Part shown: piece after piece, positions 25,301 through 35,130 of the stretch
How positions within the stretch are numbered: the stretch's first letter is position 1
Layout of the letters: the number at the start of each line of letters is the position of its first letter
Source of the DNA: Agriotes lineatus
Lineage: Eukaryota; Arthropoda; Insecta; Coleoptera; Elateridae
Reading direction: 5' to 3'
Assembly: GCA_940337035.1 (NCBI GenBank)
Contig: CALNHX010002683.1
Location: 107,108-171,107 of the forward strand
Length of the DNA stretch: 64,000 nucleotides
Translations under genes and position numbers: made by a program
Notes under the pieces: model-generated
Database searches by the model: none
The model's input: only the letters and a program-made list of their open reading frames with translations
Told to the model about the DNA's origin: nothing

Positions 25301-26542
25301 CAGTTTGTGTCTATTAGTCTCAACAAGAGTTTCAAATCCTCAAATATCAACGGAAGATTCAAATCTGAACACAAAGTTTGAATCTATGAATATCAATAAG
25401 AGTTTCAAATCATCGCAATTGAACATAAGATTCAAATCTGAACACAAAGTTTGAATCTATGAATCTCATGAAGAGATTCAGTTCTTCGAACACAATTATA
25501 AGAATCAAATCTGAAGACAATGTTACATCTATGAATCTGAACATTCAAATCTTCGAATCTGAATATAAGTATCACATCTGAACACGGGATTCGCATCTGA
25601 ACACAAAGTTTGTGTTAATTAATCTCAACAAGAGTTTCAAATCTCAACATAAGATTAAAATTTGAAGACAAGATTACATCTATGAATTGGAACAAGAGTT
25701 TGAAATCTTCAAATCTGAACATAAGATTTATCTGAAAACAAAGTTTGAATCTATGAATCTTACCAAGAGTTGCAATTCTTTGAATCTGATTATATGATTC
25801 AAATCTGAAGACAAGATTACATCTATGAATTCGAACAAGAGTTTGAAATCTTCAAACCTGAACATAAGATTTAAATCTGAAAACAAAGTTTGAATCTATG
25901 AATCTTACCAAGAGTTGCAATTCTTTGAATCTGATTATATGATTAAAATCTGAAGACAAGATTACATCAATGAATTCTAACAAGAGTTACAAATCTTCAA
26001 ATCTGAACATAAGATTTAAATCTGAAAACAAAGTTTGAATCTATGAATCGAAACAAGAATTTCCAATCCTTGAATCTGAACATAAGATTCAAATCTAAAC
26101 GAAAGGTTTGAATCTATGAATCTGAACAGGAGTTTCAAATGTTCGAATCTGATCATTAAAGGTTCAGATCTCAACACAAAGTTTGTCTATTAATCAAAAC
26201 AATAGTTTCAAATGTCTGAATCTGAATATAAGATTCAAATCTGAGCACAAGGTTTGAATCTATCAATCAAAAAAGAGTTTGAAATTTTCGAATCTGAACA
26301 TAATAGATTTCAATCTGAACGCAAGGTTAGAATCTAAGAATCAGAACAAAGATTTAAAATCTTCGCATGTGAACAGAAGATTCGAATCTGTACCCAAGGT
26401 TCGAATCTACGACTCTCAGTTTGAGACTGAGCCTGAGATTCAAATGTGAACGTAAGATTCGAACATGAGTCTTCCAATCTAAATACAACATTCTGACGTA
26501 GGGCTGTCTATTATTGTAAATAAAATACAAATAATAGTTATT

Positions 26543-26664
26543 TATTGTATAAGTGTTTTAGATGGTGTTTTATCCACGCAAGAATGTTTAAACGCGAGAA
26601 CGCAGTTCGAGCGTTTAATTTTCTTAAGTGGATAAAACGCCACTAAAACACGAATGCAATACAA
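26543..26664. repeat. ~120-bp palindrome with GC-rich loop
   Basis: The left arm TTGTATAAGTGTTTTAGATG..GTTTTATCCAC pairs with the complement of GTGGATAAAACGCCACTAAA..CAATACAA. The loop holds AACGCGAGAACGCAGTTCGA. It starts right after the satellite. Confidence 0.7.
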
Positions 26665-26779
26665 CGTATTATCCAACAACTCAATATATATCTAAAAAAA
26701 CATACGTTTTGTATTGACAGCCATGAAAAGTCATAGTGACAATTTGGAAAGTACCGAAAGATCAAATGTTATACGTTTG

Positions 26780-26940
26780 GCAGTACTGAAGTGTATTGTC
26801 AGTCTATAAATTCGATAGGTTAATAGGTTAAGTTTTGTTTGTTATTTGACACAGATTAACACAAAACGTAACCTACAAATTTCGAATTTGGCATAGCTTG
26901 ACAGTGCTACCAACAATGCAGTAGTAAGTGACATGGTTTT
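26780..26940. repeat. palindromic repeat related to the element at 46905-47149
   Basis: The core GTTAAGTTTTG..CAAAACGTAAC with flanks GTCAGTCTATAAATTCGA and AGCTTGACAGTGC-TACCAAC parallels GTTAGGTTTT..AAAACCTAAC with the same flanks inside 46980-47100. It is a diverged partial copy of one MITE family. Confidence 0.6.
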
Positions 26941-26960
26941 ATTCCACTATTGGAATATAG

Positions 26961-27314
26961 TACCGGGTGGCCATAAATATCTGAGATCCCGGTAGCCATG
27001 GAATTAGCTACTTATAAATGTTGGTTAGCATTATACATATTTCAATTATAATAAATATTGGTATGAAATGTAATAAAATGCAAATAAGAGGAGGGGAATA
27101 TGCCCCAGATTCTGCAGTTTAGCCTACGTCTCGATTATAAAAACCTCCCGTTCTAACTTCAATACTTATTGCAATCTGTAATAATTTTTGACAGATAGGA
27201 ATTTTAGTTCTAATGACATTAATGACATTTCGTGTATAGTTGGATTCATCACTTTAATAAAGCGGTGTTGATTCCAAAGGTAATGTGATATCAGATATTT
27301 ATGGCCACCCGGTA
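26961..27314. mobile_element. 354-bp element with ~24-bp terminal inverted repeats TACCGGGTGGCC..
   Basis: TACCGGGTGGCCATAAATAT at the left end is exactly inverted as ATATTTATGGCCACCCGGTA at the right end. There is no coding capacity. The TA at each tip fits a TA target duplication, as in Tc1/mariner-related MITEs. Confidence 0.85.
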
Positions 27315-27760
27315 TATTATGGGACAAGTGGTTGAAATTTTATCAGCCACGAGTTGCATATACTATTTTTTCTACGAATGTTCACTCATTTTAACAAATT
27401 AATGCACTTTAGAAAAAAGTAAACATAAAGTGACATTTCTCTTGTCACCAATTGAATGTCAAACAGTTTGAAATCCCGGTAGTCCGAGCATTTCAATCTC
27501 TAGTGGTTGAAATGCAATTTCAACCACCGGAATCAATGTCAAAATGACTGATTTCAATGTCATGAGTAGAAAAAAGTAATTTCATTATTCCACTAGTGGA
27601 TCAAGTAGTACTTTAGACGGTTCATAAGTGTGGATAAAACTTCAATTATAAGGTGATTGTGGATAAAATACTATTAATTTGATATTTGTCCAAAACTCGC
27701 CATTTGTTGAATAAATGACATGTCAGTTTTAACCATATATGTATTATACATATATTGCTA
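27315..27760. other. repeat-rich AT sequence with CCACTAGTGG dyad
   Basis: Near 27592 the dyad TTCCACTAGTGGA is followed by AAGTAGTACTTTAGACGG. A comparable TTCACTAGTGAATAAAGT with ACACTTTAGCC occurs near 48118. Related TTTTATCCAC motifs occur at 26568 and 27650. No gene was seen. Confidence 0.4.
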
Positions 27761-28000
27761 GCAGGGCCTGGGAACGGCCGAAAACATTACGCCGCCAACA
27801 TAGAATCACTCTGAGTATTGTGCGTCTCGTGCGCATGCCTGGAAATTCGAACGCCGCCTTTAGAAGCGAATTTTAAACGTGACGACTTCCCCACCGCACA
27901 GACGACGCCAACGCGTTTGCGCACAGCTCACCATATACATTGAAGAGTTGGTTGTCTGTCTCGCTTCCTTTGTGACCCCCCAACTTATAGCCGGTAGCAA
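27761..28000. promoter_or_regulatory. GC-rich, CpG-containing island, function unknown
   Basis: This 240-bp stretch is clearly richer in G, C and CpG than its surroundings (for example ACGCCGCC, GTGCGTCTCGTGCGCATGCC, GACGACGCCAACGCG). It lies about 450 bp beyond the 3' end of the ANKRD49-like gene. It may be a promoter or first exon of an unseen transcript or part of an old element; nothing in it decides between these. Confidence 0.3.
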
Positions 28001-28457
28001 TATAGTAAGTAATATATATATGGTTTTAACATACAGTATGATTGTCAGTTGACATTAGAGTGCACAAGGTATTGACATAAGAGTGCAGGAATTAGGTCAC
28101 TTTCTGCATGCAAGTGCGTGCGAAAAGTGAATACTTTCTGCACCAAAGTAGGTAAAAAATAATAAATTTTTTCTATATTACACAATATCTTTTCTTGCTA
28201 TAGAACCTCCCTCCAGATTTAATCGCTCCATATTTATAAGTTCTAATTCAAATAACACATACTTCTATCAAAAATTTTATTTATAAAATCCCACATTTTC
28301 AGAGTAACCACGTTAATTTTCAAATATTAACAAGAACTTATTAGTTCTCCAAACATTAATCCAAAGAGCCCTCACAGACCTCCACTAACCATATTCTTGC
28401 ACCAGCTGGCAACTTCACAGCCATTTCTCACAAAAACAACCACAGTTACCCTTCTCA

Positions 28458-29170
28458 TCAATCCTTAATGCCTTGCAAAGCCGGCATGGCCATTTCGAAC
28501 ATGTGGTAATACTTGGAACTCCTTTTTGCTATATCATAGGCAGTTTCGTTATTCTTGTTCGTCATTTCTGGCTTAATATAGGGATGCATCAGCAACAGCT
28601 GTATAGTTTCATAGGACGTTCCATGAGAAGCCGCTATATGCAGCGGCGTTTGACCTGCAAGCATTCGTACGAAATAACCAGCATTTTTACTGTATCAATC
28701 TTACCTCCTTCAGTAACGGCATTAACGTCAGCCCCGTTCTGCAAGAGAAGCGAAGCGCACTTCGTATTATTCCACTGGCATGCTGAGTGCAGTGGCTGCC
28801 ACAGCAGGTTTGTTTTAGCCGAGACATCGGCCCCGTTTGCCAATAAATAAGCTACCACAGCATGATGGTCCCCGTAGGTAGCCCTGTGCAGCGGCGTGTA
28901 TCCATCGGCGTCGACCACGGCTACCAGGGTGTGGTCAGCTTCGACGAGCCTTTGCACTAATTCGAGCTCACCATTCTCTGCCGCCCACAGGATTTCCTTC
29001 TGAGGTGTTTCTGAAGGCAACAGTGAGGTTTTATATAAATAGGTATGTTTGAGAGTGATGGGCTTGAATGTTATATGCTACACACACACACCGTGGGGTT
29101 TACTTTCTTCCTCGATGTCATTTAGGTCTTCTTCCCAGCCACTTACTAAAAATCGCTCTTCGTTTACCAT
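28458..29170 (-). CDS. ANKRD49: ankyrin repeat protein, ANKRD49-like, three exons
   Basis: Exons 29170-29092, 29010-28705 and 28654-28458 join in phase and encode about 193 residues. The start MVNEERFLVSGWEEDLNDIE is acidic, as in the family. Then ETPQKEILWAAENGELELVQ opens ankyrin repeat 1, followed by DGYTPLHRATYGDHHAVVAY, PLHSACQWNNTKCASLLLQ and GQTPLHIAASHGTSYETIQL, and the ending ETAYDIAKRS..YYHMFEMA. This order and the phrase ETPQKEILWAAENGE are diagnostic of ANKRD49. The vertebrate protein is somewhat longer at the N-terminus. The function is poorly known; ankyrin repeats bind proteins. AATAAA signals lie 3' of the stop (near 28270). No breaks were seen, so it is likely functional. Confidence 0.93.
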
Positions 29171-29640
29171 CACTAGATTGTAAATTATGAATGTTTATTG
29201 TTGACAAACGTAATTTCTATTATTCTAACCTAGAAATTTTGACAGAACAAGTTACGTGTTAGTGGGCAGGACCGCACTGGCCCAATTCGTTTGCTTCAGA
29301 ATCGTCCACCATTTCAGCCCAATTTAACTAGTATTCCCTGGACTATTCAATCCACCTGTCATCTGTCAAAAAGTGAGCAATGAAAATCCAGAATTTGACG
29401 TTTCTTGACCAACCAAAAAAATATCAGCGGATATATCTTTCTAGAAGGTATTCTAGTGACTATTTTTAACAAATGTAGTTTTTATTAGAAAAAAATTGGT
29501 TATACTTTTCTACTATAAGAATTGCGAGCTTTGTTGCTAAATTTATTGAAAAATAATTTGAAACGTTAAATTTGAAAATTTGGTTAATTGAATACTCAAC
29601 AGTAATTACATAAAAATATTACCACGATTGTAATTCGGCG
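29171..29640. other. upstream region of the ANKRD49-like gene
   Basis: This holds the 5' UTR and presumably the promoter of the minus-strand ankyrin gene. No TATA box or other clear element was recognised. The sequence is unique within the window. Confidence 0.4.
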
Positions 29641-29643
29641 TGA

Positions 29644-29767
29644 TTATTTTTTAAACAGTTCAAGCTGTAGATAGTATTTGATAGAGCTTCCAGATGAGTG
29701 TCCTGTTATTTTTAACAACTGCTGCTCACCTACTCCACTTTTAGCTAGTTGTGTTACAGCAGAAGAA
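29644..29767 (-). pseudogene. 3' exon of a second Crypton-type tyrosine recombinase
   Basis: After an AATAG acceptor the exon reads SSAVTQLAKSGVGEQQLLK, then ITGHSSGSSIKYYLQL, and stops. It matches the last catalytic exon of the Crypton at 30215-31566 (SSAVSQLAKKGVGEQQLIQ, LTGHSSASSIRPYLQ), with the second catalytic His and the Tyr kept. The rest of the gene is absent; a long palindrome lies where the preceding intron and exon would be. It is a truncated paralogue, not a working gene. Confidence 0.82.
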
Positions 29768-29829
29768 CTATTTGAATTGTGTGTGAAAAAATAGTCGTAT
29801 GTAAAATCACAAGAGACGATAATTTTATC

Positions 29830-30006
29830 GATAAATTTTTCGAAAGCACTATTTTGCCTAGAAAGATTACGAGTGTAAATTGATCTCTTTATTTTCTGAT
29901 AAAACTCCGAGAGCGAAGCTCGAGGGGTTTTATCTTTGAAAATAAAGAGGACAATTTAGACGAGTAATCTTGCTTAAGGCAAAAAGTGCTTAAGAACAAA
30001 TTTATC
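29830..30006. repeat. ~177-bp palindrome between two Crypton copies
   Basis: Nested arms pair in order: GATAAATTTTTCGAAAGCAC with the complement of GTGCTTAAGAACAAATTTATC, TTTTGCCTAGAAAGATTACG with CGAGTAATCTTGCTTAAGGC, CTCTTTATTTTC with AAAATAAAGAG, and GATAAAACTCC with GGGGTTTTATC. The centre is GAGAGCGAAGCTCGAG. As single strand it would form one long hairpin. Confidence 0.85.
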
Positions 30007-30214
30007 AAGAAAAAATTACGTCGCGTGTGGTTTTTGTTGAGAATATTTCACGAATAAAATACGAAAAGTTTCTTTATTTACATTAACTTTTTGACAATGA
30101 CAATAACTTAACAAGAATTATAACATATAACATAATTATTATTATTAAATAATGACATGTAAAACCTACATTACTTACTTATTTAAAAAAAACGGAAATA
30201 CTGCTGAAATAGTA

Positions 30215-31566
30215 TTATTTTGCATTAAATGTTTGGCAATTTATCGTACAATTTTGAAATATAATGGTAGGTTTTTCATTTTCATTAGTATCACCTAGCT
30301 CGTTAGCTACAGGCAATACGTTTGATGCGTTACTTGTTGACGCCGTCGTTGTTGTTTCTTGTACTATAGTAGTCTTTGTTGCACGTAACTCACTGACTAG
30401 TTGCAAGTGGTGTTCGTCATCCATTTGTAAGTAGGGCCTTATTGAGGAGGCACTAGAATGTCCTGTTAATTGAATTAATTGCTGTTCACCTACACCTTTT
30501 TTTGCCAGTTGAGATACTGCCGACGATCTAAAAATTAAAATATTTCGTCAGTAATTAGATATTAGTAAAAAATACGACATGCATTACCTTTTTGAGTGGT
30601 TCGTAATCTTTCTATTTGTAACATCTAGTCCAATTTTTTCCGCAGCAGTTTTCGTCCATTTTGAAATTTCATTTTTTCCCACAGGCATATTTTTATACCA
30701 ATATGAATTTTTGTAGTTTGAGTTGGGAGTTAAGAACATTCTATCGGTAGTTATATTGGATGTTCTTTTTTCCATTAACTTTTTAAACAATCTAACTGGA
30801 CATTTTTCTGGGTGGTTTAGGTTTGCAGTTAGCCATTTATTTTGAGAGCACTTTTTGTCCCCTCCTTGGCAAGTTTTCGTAAATAACGGGTTATAAATAA
30901 TCCGATTGGAACAACTACCATCATTTTTTCTCTCCTCTTGAAAAAACCACGTCATACAATTCGTCGCTTCCCCTCCTCGCCAGGCAAGCTCGTATGAAAC
31001 AACATGGTAAAATTTTTGTTGGAGACCATTTGGGGTGTTCTCGTCACAAGAATCTATTATTTGGTTAAACTCATCCATTCTTAGAGCATCGGAACTTCTC
31101 TTTCTTTTTTCAACACGCAACTGTAAATTCTTCCTTAAAGCACTTTTAGCATCACGGGCTTTTTTAAACTCGATATCTTCAAAGGAGTTGAATTTCACAC
31201 CGTGTTCTTCAAAGTATTTTGTTTGGAGCATTTTCGCAACAGTGTTCCAAATGGTTTTTACACTATATTCTTTGTAATCTTCACCATTAGTTTTTTCATA
31301 TTAAAGCCAAAATCACATAAAATATTGGCTAATTCAGTCACTGGCGTCGTAGGCAACAGTACATACTTTTTCTCGACGCAAAAACTCATAAAAACTCTCC
31401 ACAAACACTCTTGGTTCTTCTTCGTGTATTCCGACTTTTTATTTTCGATTTCTTCGTTGATTTGTTGCACACTCATATTCCCAAAACGACTCACTGTTGT
31501 ATACGACGAAGCGTTGACAGAATCCAGCGCTGATGACTGACGCGGACGCGTAAACAAACAAAACAA
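30215..31566 (-). pseudogene. Crypton-type tyrosine recombinase, two catalytic exons, one frameshift
   Basis: The N-terminal part (Met at 31566 or 31476; SVQQINEEIENKKSEYTKKN) is joined to the main frame (31231-30588) only after a -1 shift in a run of six A near 31297. The catalytic domain has the first Arg in SYELAWRGGEATNC, a Lys-rich middle (KCSQNKWLTANLNHPEKCP), and NHSKR (His-x-x-Arg), whose Arg codon is split by a 60-bp intron (30587-30528). The second exon (30527-30215) has LTGHSS and the nucleophile in RPYLQ. All tyrosine-recombinase residues are therefore present. Family members cut and rejoin DNA through a covalent Tyr-DNA link and move Crypton elements; related domains were domesticated in animals. 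Apart from the homopolymer shift it looks intact, so the element is young or the shift is an assembly error. Confidence 0.87.
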
Positions 31567-31813
31567 ACAGCAAATTTTTCGTCGTCCACGGCAGACACGA
31601 TTTTTCGACCTTTTTTACTACTAATTTTATTGTAAGACATGCTACCACAAATATTGATGTAACAATGAAATACACGTTAGCAGAAGTACAAAATCTAAGT
31701 AAACTTCACTTAAAAGGCGTACCGCAGCTTTTCCATGCTATAATTGACTGCGGCGTAAGTAATTAATGTAAAATTTATTTATATAAAGGATACGCATTGT
31801 TACTTGGCAAGAC

Positions 31814-31876
31814 GCGATAAATTCCCTTGGGACTTTATCGCTGCGATAATCTCCCTTGGGAAATTGTCACTTATAA
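31814..31876. repeat. hairpin with paired TCCCTTGGGA motifs upstream of the Crypton gene
   Basis: GCGATAAATTCCCTTGGGAC and GCGATAATCTCCCTTGGGAA are near-direct copies, and GATAAATTCCC..GGGACTTTATC is also a dyad. It lies about 250 bp 5' of the recombinase start and could mark the element end or its promoter. A related CTCCCAAGGGA occurs near 32786. Confidence 0.45.
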
Positions 31877-32199
31877 AGCCATGTGATTGGTTGATTTTCT
31901 AGAATAGAGCCACATCATTGGATACAAGTATGATGAGTGAAATAATCGCTGTAATCAGCTACTAGCAAATGGTCAGTGTAATTTTGATGCTATTGGTCAA
32001 TTTGAATTTTTTCTAATTACTATTGGCTTATAGAACTGTTTAAAAAATAATCAGGGGTAATACCACGAGCAGTGGATATATTTTTGACAAATATTTTGTC
32101 GTTTCCATGTAAATTATAGCGTTTACATTTCACGATACAAAATCACATTAAAAATGTCACGAGCCGAAGGCGAAAAGCGCTAGACAAAGCCATAACACA

Positions 32200-32451
32200 A
32201 GAGGCTAAAGAAGAGTCCCCACCCCTGGAATGCTTAACAACACAAAAGCAGCCGTAGCTGAGCATACATTTACAAATGGGCACACCTTAAAATTTGAGCA
32301 CGTCAGAGTACTTGCTAGAATACCTCACTATTTCCCGCGAGTGATATGTGAAACCATAGAAATAGAAAAACATCGAAATAATATAAACAGCGAAGATATG
32401 GTTTTAAGCTTAGTAAAAAGTAGACTTCTAGATACACGATACACGGCGTGA
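32200..32451 (+). pseudogene. C-terminal piece of a Penelope-like element (GIY-YIG nuclease tail)
   Basis: The frame has AAVAEHTFTNGHTLKFEH, VLARIPHYFPRVI and ETIEIEKHRNNINSED, which match the end of the GIY-YIG endonuclease domain of Penelope-like retroelements (AEH..H.I.F, then EAIEI.KH.NN.N). The conserved catalytic GIY-YIG start and the reverse transcriptase are absent, so only the 3' end of a copy is present. Confidence 0.78.
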
Positions 32452-32740
32452 CGTTTGCGGCCGCGTCAGCGGTAACGTCAAACGGGCGGGCGTCAATCTA
32501 TAAATCGAGCTTAAAGCATTACAACCACTGTGCGTCATACGGCCACGCCCCACAGATTACGGTGCACACAATTAGCGTTACGTCACTCCGTGCGCCTGAC
32601 AGGACTATAAATAACCCCACACCGACCTTCAGCTCTTAGTGCGACTTTCACTGCAAGCTGCAAGGTCTTGGGAAACGTTAGTGAATATGGGTGCACAAAC
32701 AGCAACATGGCCAAATCTGCCTAAGTAGCAACATGATATT
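32452..32740 (+). promoter_or_regulatory. GC-rich 3' region of the Penelope-like element with TATA box and start-like site
   Basis: Just after the stop the GC content rises sharply. At about 32606 ACTATAAATAACC is a good TATA box, and about 30 bp downstream TTCAGCTCTTAGTGCGAC looks like an initiator. The next 85 bp (GTGCGACTTTCAC..GCTGCAAGGTCTTG..GGGTGCACAAACAGCAAC) recur inverted at about 48640-48735. Penelope-like elements carry such internal promoters in their LTR-like repeats, which fits a head-to-tail copy arrangement. Confidence 0.6.
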
Positions 32741-33368
32741 TTTCATTTTCGTCATAAATACATAATATGAAAAGCTACTCATAACTCCCAAGGGATTTTT
32801 CAAATTATTTCTCCCCCAATCTCATGGTAACCATGCAACTACACATAACGACTTAGCAATCATACATTCAGGCAATGTTCGATGTTACTTACATATTTTT
32901 ATTTTAAATATACTTTCGACATTTTGAAATTTCATACTATTTTTATTAATATGCTAGTAAATAAAATATTGTATATGCATGTGCACTGGAGATACTCATG
33001 TATTTTACCTTCGGTTGACTTACAGACCGAGAGCTTTTGGCCAACCTTAGGAAAAAACATATTCATATCTCCCTTAATGCATAAATATCTATTGGCTCCC
33101 GCCGGGAGTAATAAAAATTGCCTCCCGCTGGTTGGAAATTGACCGTTTTGTATCGTAAAACTAGGGTGCAAAAGCCGACTTTCGATACAGTAAGTAGACA
33201 ACAATCTTTAAAACTACAAAGTAAATAATTATTTTTTCTACGATCGTGTCAAAATGACAACTTTTTGTACAGTTTCTAGTGTCAAAAGTTACTTTTGTAG
33301 CACTCTTAATATTAGCGCCCGAATTCGGTCTTTTTAGCACGTTGCCATTGGTGGCAATTTTTTAATAC
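32741..33368. other. AT-rich DNA before the gypsy element
   Basis: No gene was recognised. The site of gypsy insertion is within an AT stretch ending ATAC. A small GC-richer segment near 33092-33135 contains CTCCCGCCGGGAG, a perfect dyad. Confidence 0.4.
33365..33368 (+). other. target-site duplication ATAC, left
   Basis: ATAC lies just outside the 5' LTR and again just outside the 3' LTR at 37202-37205. Four-base duplications are usual for Ty3/gypsy integrases. Confidence 0.75.
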
Positions 33369-33929
33369 TGTAACGATTCGGCTGACAGTTATTTGCCCCA
33401 ATGCCTCGATTATACTAGAAATTCCAGAGACGGCTGCCGGCGCGTGAATCATAGGCTGCCGACGGGCGGCCTTGAACGCAGGTGTACGTTGGTGAATCAT
33501 TTTCCAGTCGATGCTAGAGCAGCCCTGACGCGACACGTCACTGTTGCCGGAAATTCTGGAGGCTTCTGGAAGAAAATTACCGGCGTGATATAAGCGGGCG
33601 GAGTTCGCCCCCAAGGCAGTTCTGAAATAATTCTGCGGCAGTTCGAACTCACGTCGAGGCTTGTTAGAAGCCCCCATATAAATAAAAACGCGTGTACATA
33701 TGAACATAAATAATAGAAATAAATAAATATATAATCGTTAGTGTTTAAGAGTGATATAAATAATAATAGTTGTTAGAAATAGTGCCGTAGTTTAAAAGTA
33801 ATTTGTAATCTGCTTGATAATTCTCGCATGTGCTTGTAAATAACAATAATTAATCCAATAGTGTAAATAAATATTTGAATCCATGTTTGTCGTATAATTT
33901 TGAATAGCCCGAACGTTAAGAACGTAACA
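33369..33929 (+). repeat. 5' LTR of the gypsy-type element (561 bp)
   Basis: It begins TGTAACGATTCGGCTGAC and ends GAACGTTAAGAACGTAACA, so it has the TG..CA ends of LTRs. The matching copy at 36641-37201 has the same length, and only one difference was noticed (GTGCCGTAG against GTGCTGTAG). AATAAATAAA lies in the right half. Confidence 0.95.
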
Positions 33930-33930
33930 G

Positions 33931-33948
33931 TGGTGTCAGGTGTGGGGT
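33931..33948 (+). promoter_or_regulatory. primer-binding site of the gypsy element
   Basis: One base after the LTR the sequence is TGGTGTCAGGTGTGGGG. A TGG start complementary to the CCA end of a tRNA is expected here. The priming tRNA was not identified with certainty. Confidence 0.7.
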
Positions 33949-34055
33949 TTTGAACCGGGGGCTATATAAAAAAATTATCGAACAAACATTAAATTAAATA
34001 AATTGTTAACAAGTGCCGATAAAACGACGGTCAGATAAATAAATTGAAGTGAGTA

Positions 34056-34412
34056 TTGTGCATGCCTTTGACGAGATCTCAAAGCAGCAAAATGGAAGCC
34101 CAGTTAAGCCAACTTTTGCAACTGATGCAAGTTAGCCAGGACAAGGCGGAAAAAGCACAAGAGGATCTTAGGAAAGAGATCCAAGCTGGGCAGGAGAAGG
34201 CAGAAAAAGCGCAAGCAGAATCGAAAGCCGCGCAAGAGAAAGCGGAAAAAGCACAGGAGGAACTTAAGAAAGAGATCCAAGTTGGCCAGGAAGAATTGAA
34301 AGCCGGCCAAAAGAAGGCACAAGATAAGGCAGAGGAAGCCGCGAAAGCACTTAAGGAATGGCTGAAGGCCGAGCATAAGAGAAAGCAGTCCAAAAACTTG
34401 AGGAAAAATTGA
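34056..34412 (+). pseudogene. gag-like coiled-coil fragment of the gypsy element
   Basis: The frame encodes about 118 residues dominated by Lys/Glu/Ala/Gln heptad-like repeats (KAEKAQEDLRKEIQAGQ, KAEKAQEELKKEIQVGQ), which predict a long coiled coil. It ends in a stop that overlaps the next frame by a few bases (34409), where the same type of repeats continue in another frame, so a frameshift cut the original gag. No CCHC zinc knuckle was seen. Confidence 0.7.
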
Positions 34413-34632
34413 AAGCCACTCGAGAAAACCTCAAGGATGAGCTTAGGGAAGAATTGCGATCCGGTCGAAAGAAGGCAGAAAAAGCACAAGAGGATCTTAG
34501 GGAACAGCTGGAAGCCGGGCAGAAAGCACGAGAAGAGCTGAAGGTCGGGCAGGAAGAGCTGGAAACCGCAGAAGAGGAAGTAGTCCAAAATCTTGATGGG
34601 AAAATAAATGGAAGAGTTCGGTCTCTGTTGTT

Positions 34633-35130
34633 GGACCTGAGACGCGGCGAGTTGCACGTGGGTGGGGAGGAGCTTTCCCGACACCCAGGAGGAGAGATCG
34701 CGGCACAAGTGGTATGGGCGGAAGATGTTATTCTGCAAGGACGAACCGAGAGGGTCGTGGATGCATACCTGGATGGCGATCTCCGGAGCAACGTGGTGCG
34801 CGTGGTTGAGCCCGATTATGCTGACAGTGCGGACGAGTGCATCCTGGGAATGGATGTTGTGGATAAGTGTGAGTGCGCTTTGGACCTGAGACGCGGCGAG
34901 TTGCACGTGGGTGGGGAGGATCTTTCCCGACACCCAAGAGGGGAGATCGCGGCACAAGTGGTATGGGCGGAAGATGTTACTCTGCAAGGACGAGCCGAGA
35001 GGGTCGTGGATGCATACCTGGATGGCGATCTCCGGGGCAACGTGGTGCGCGTGGTCGAGCCTGATGGTGGCAAGAAGCTCACTCATGGTATCCTGGTAGG
35101 GAAGACGTTGATGAAGACTGGGCTTGGGGT
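34633..35130 (+). repeat. 249-bp in-frame tandem duplication inside the gypsy interior
   Basis: GGACCTGAGACGCGGCGAG starts at 34633 and again at 34882, 249 bp (83 codons) apart, and similarity continues through GTGGTGCGCGTGGT(T/C)GAGCC. Only scattered substitutions separate the copies. The block is read in frame in both copies. Confidence 0.9.

Larger units (their letters stand above)
16960..26490. repeat. 9.5-kb hierarchical satellite: ~73-bp monomers, ~146-bp dimers, ~1.8-kb higher-order units
   Basis: The whole stretch is built from AATCT-headed modules of about 18-27 bp (AATCTGAACATAAGATTCA, AATCTGAACACAAAGTTTG, AATCTATGAATCTCAACAAG, TTTCAAATCTTCG) that together make a monomer near 73 bp. 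Two variants alternate as a dimer: one with GATTATAAG..GAAGACAAGATTACAT and one with GAACATAAG..GAAAACAAAGTTTG. Longer segments repeat too: identical frames start at 19522 and 21323 (1801 bp apart), and at 20632 and 22429 (1797 bp apart); relatives lie at 17335 and 24183. Short open frames appear in many frames on both strands because the unit is AT-rich and length 73 rotates the frame. No evidence of real coding. Confidence 0.95.

Noticed and set aside
16990..25380. About thirty open frames of 60-109 codons on both strands with shared peptides such as SSNLIIRFKSE or RFEDLKLLFRFID
   Set aside because: They are the 73-bp satellite translated in different frames. Start and stop fall on the same repeat positions, both strands are equally open, and no frame runs through the array.
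16990..26490. CRISPR-like appearance of regularly spaced short repeats
   Set aside because: There are no unique spacers; all parts are repeats of each other, and the genome is eukaryotic.
28473..28850. 125-codon plus-strand frame
   Set aside because: It lies antisense to two exons and an intron of the ANKRD49-like gene and has no recognisable motif.
33312..33707. 131-codon minus-strand frame, nearly repeated at 36626-36979
   Set aside because: Both are the LTR read on the minus strand; the identical repetition explains the apparent conservation.
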